Below are positions 62,301 to 64,000 of a DNA stretch of 64,000 nt, piece after piece. Under the pieces are notes generated by a model. That model did no database searches. It had not been told where the DNA came from and saw only the letters and a program-made list of their open reading frames with translations. Every line of letters starts with the position of its first letter. The first letter of the stretch is position 1. This DNA is from Hirundichthys speculiger (taxonomy: Eukaryota > Chordata > Actinopteri > Beloniformes > Exocoetidae): positions 682,001 through 746,000 of the forward strand of contig JAGFBZ010000290.1 of the NCBI GenBank assembly GCA_018398805.1, in the 5' to 3' direction. The position numbers and the translations under genes are program-made.

Positions 62301-64000
62301 CACAGTTCAAATGACATCTTTGGCTTTCAGTGTGTTGTTTGCAGGAAGGTACTGATGATATCCTGTCTCATGAAAGTAATAGGACTTCCCCACTCTCCTC
62401 CTGAGTTTATGGCCCTTTTATGAAGACAGGGAAATTAGATTATCCCTCTTGGCATTACTTGAGCTGCTTTAATTAGTAGCAACACTCTATGCCCTCTAAA
62501 GCTACCTGGTTATAATTAAATAAGCCAGTAATGTAATGACATGTTATCATGGAAAGTACTGCTATTTCATATTGTAGTGGCAAAGTGGTTCCTGCAAGAG
62601 AGTCACAAAATGAACCATATGGTCTGTAAACAAATGACACCAGATCATGGTGTCATGTTGAATTATGCATTATGGTATTTGACATCCATGCCAAAAATTT
62701 AAAATCAAATGTGGCTGGCTTGCTAAAGTTGTAAAGAAGGGAAAATTTGCCCTCAGTAACAATATCACAGAAGAGATTCAGAATTTAGAGCGTTATCCCA
62801 TGAAATGATACCACTACCAGCATTATAGAAATGCTTTTCATCTCACAAAAGAAACCTTGATCTGAATATAAAGTCCTTCCTGCAAATTCAAGTTCTAAGG
62901 AAAGAAAATCAGCCATCGTGCTTTATGGAGCCATATATTCAGCCTGGGGTCATTAACTTAGTATGCCAGCTACTGCGTGCACAACTTTAAAGAGTACTGC
63001 CCCTCTGCATCCTCTTATGGCTCACTGGCAATGAAGAGAGTCACACAAGATCAGTCATTTGGAATTAAACTCTTAGACCCCAGTAACAATCCATGATTTT
63101 GATCAGAGCGCAATCACTAACAGCACAAAAGAGAGTCTGGTAGTGAAACAAAATGCAGTAAATACATGTGAACACTTTAAAACCTCTTGATGAAAAAAAA
63201 TGGCATTGTAAAGATTGTAATTATTTAATTTCTTCTGTCTAGTACTTAAACAGGCATGCAGACACTAGGATTCTATAGAATAATAGTAGTGTGGAATTCC
63301 TCTGTGGTTGGTAACTAGGGAGGAGTTATATTTATTTAGTTATCTTTCTATCATTAATTTTCTTTCAGGCAAAGAGGATTAATAGGGTCATGACTGTAAG
63401 AATGTGATGATGGAAGATCAACAGGGATGAATACAAGCAATTTTTTTTAGCTGTAATTTTTCCATGGTGATATACTCCAGAGTTTTTCCAGAATCCTCTC
63501 GGTATAAAAGCTAGATCTGTGATGGTATAAGGTTATATGCCTGTAGCAGAGGTCATTTAGATTTCTGTAATGCCTATATTAATGCATACATTTCAAGTAC
63601 ATACAACATAATGACTGGGGAGCTAGTTCTGGCAGGCAAACATCAGCAACATTTTGGATTCACATACGCCTTTTTTCATTTTTTCATTCTTATCAACACT
63701 CTCGGGTTCATTGGTCTGTTTCAGAGAGCAAACAGTGCCCATCTCTGCCTTGACTACCCATGCTAAACTGCCAAGCTTGCTGCTGCTCAAAAATCCCAGT
63801 TGTTGTGCATCATTCCCAATATTTCAGTGGAGGAGTTACTGTGAAGAGGTCGGCGTCCAGACACCAAACTATAAGTAATGATCAACAGAACTGTATTAAT
63901 CAATATAATACTATGTGAATGCACTTTATTAATGTCCGCATGGATTAACAAGGGTAAAAGATAATTTAAAAAATGTAAGGTGCAGCTAGCAGGCCAACAA
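61091..64000. other. Presumed intron upstream of window exon 1
   Basis: No stem exon of dync2h1 could be recognised. The segment is AT-rich with an AT microsatellite at 62219-62296. Exons for the N-terminal stem should lie at higher coordinates. Confidence 0.6.
62219..62296. repeat. (AT)n microsatellite
   Basis: Pure AT dinucleotide run of nearly 80 bp. Confidence 0.95.

Noticed and set aside
1..64000. Endogenous retrovirus or LTR element
   Set aside because: No long terminal repeats, gag, protease or integrase-like segments were seen; all reverse-transcriptase traces are of the non-LTR type.
1..64000. tRNA, rRNA or other structural RNA genes
   Set aside because: The only tRNA-like promoter boxes belong to SINEs; no complete cloverleaf was apparent by eye.

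Overview
The window is vertebrate nuclear DNA, almost certainly from a teleost fish. It holds one large multi-exon gene on the minus strand, read from about 61.1 kb down to 9.1 kb, set in introns full of fish-type transposable elements: hAT, TTAA-flanked, pogo/Tigger-like and Tc1/mariner-like elements, tRNA-derived SINEs and L2/CR1-group LINEs. There is no operon, prokaryotic gene, CRISPR array or complete provirus.

The gene is cytoplasmic dynein 2 heavy chain 1 (dync2h1), the motor for retrograde intraflagellar transport in cilia. I identified 45 coding exons (about 6.3 kb, roughly 2,100 codons). They run from just before AAA1, through AAA1 to AAA4, the stalk and microtubule-binding domain and AAA5, into AAA6. 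Exon edges were set from reading frame, phase continuity and AG/GT signals. The N-terminal stem (above 61,090) and the last roughly 540 codons (below 9,078) were not found and presumably lie outside. No promoter, start codon or 3' end is in view.

Two exons are frame-broken as given. Window exon 15 (49903-50042) is 5 bp short of the family frame. Window exon 27 (41716-41875), in the microtubule-binding domain, lacks one G of a G run. Each gives an early stop. All other exons keep frame, so this is either an assembly error, a damaged allele or a very recent loss; the sequence alone cannot decide.

Region by region: 1-9,077 has no recognised exon but has hAT copies and a pogo-like MITE. 9-12 kb has exons 41-45 with two hAT elements bearing perfect 8-bp target duplications. 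12-20.8 kb is a 9-kb intron holding a nest of TTAA elements, a foldback, a minisatellite and an inverted pair of hAT copies around an AT microsatellite. 20.8-53 kb has exons 8-40 with scattered MITEs and a LINE relic. 53.4-55.3 kb is a 5'-truncated LINE. 55.4-61.1 kb has exons 1-7. 61.1-64 kb is an upstream intron with an AT microsatellite.

I see no new biological system. The points most worth checking are the two frame breaks, the GC-AG intron, and the well-delimited non-autonomous transposons with intact target duplications.
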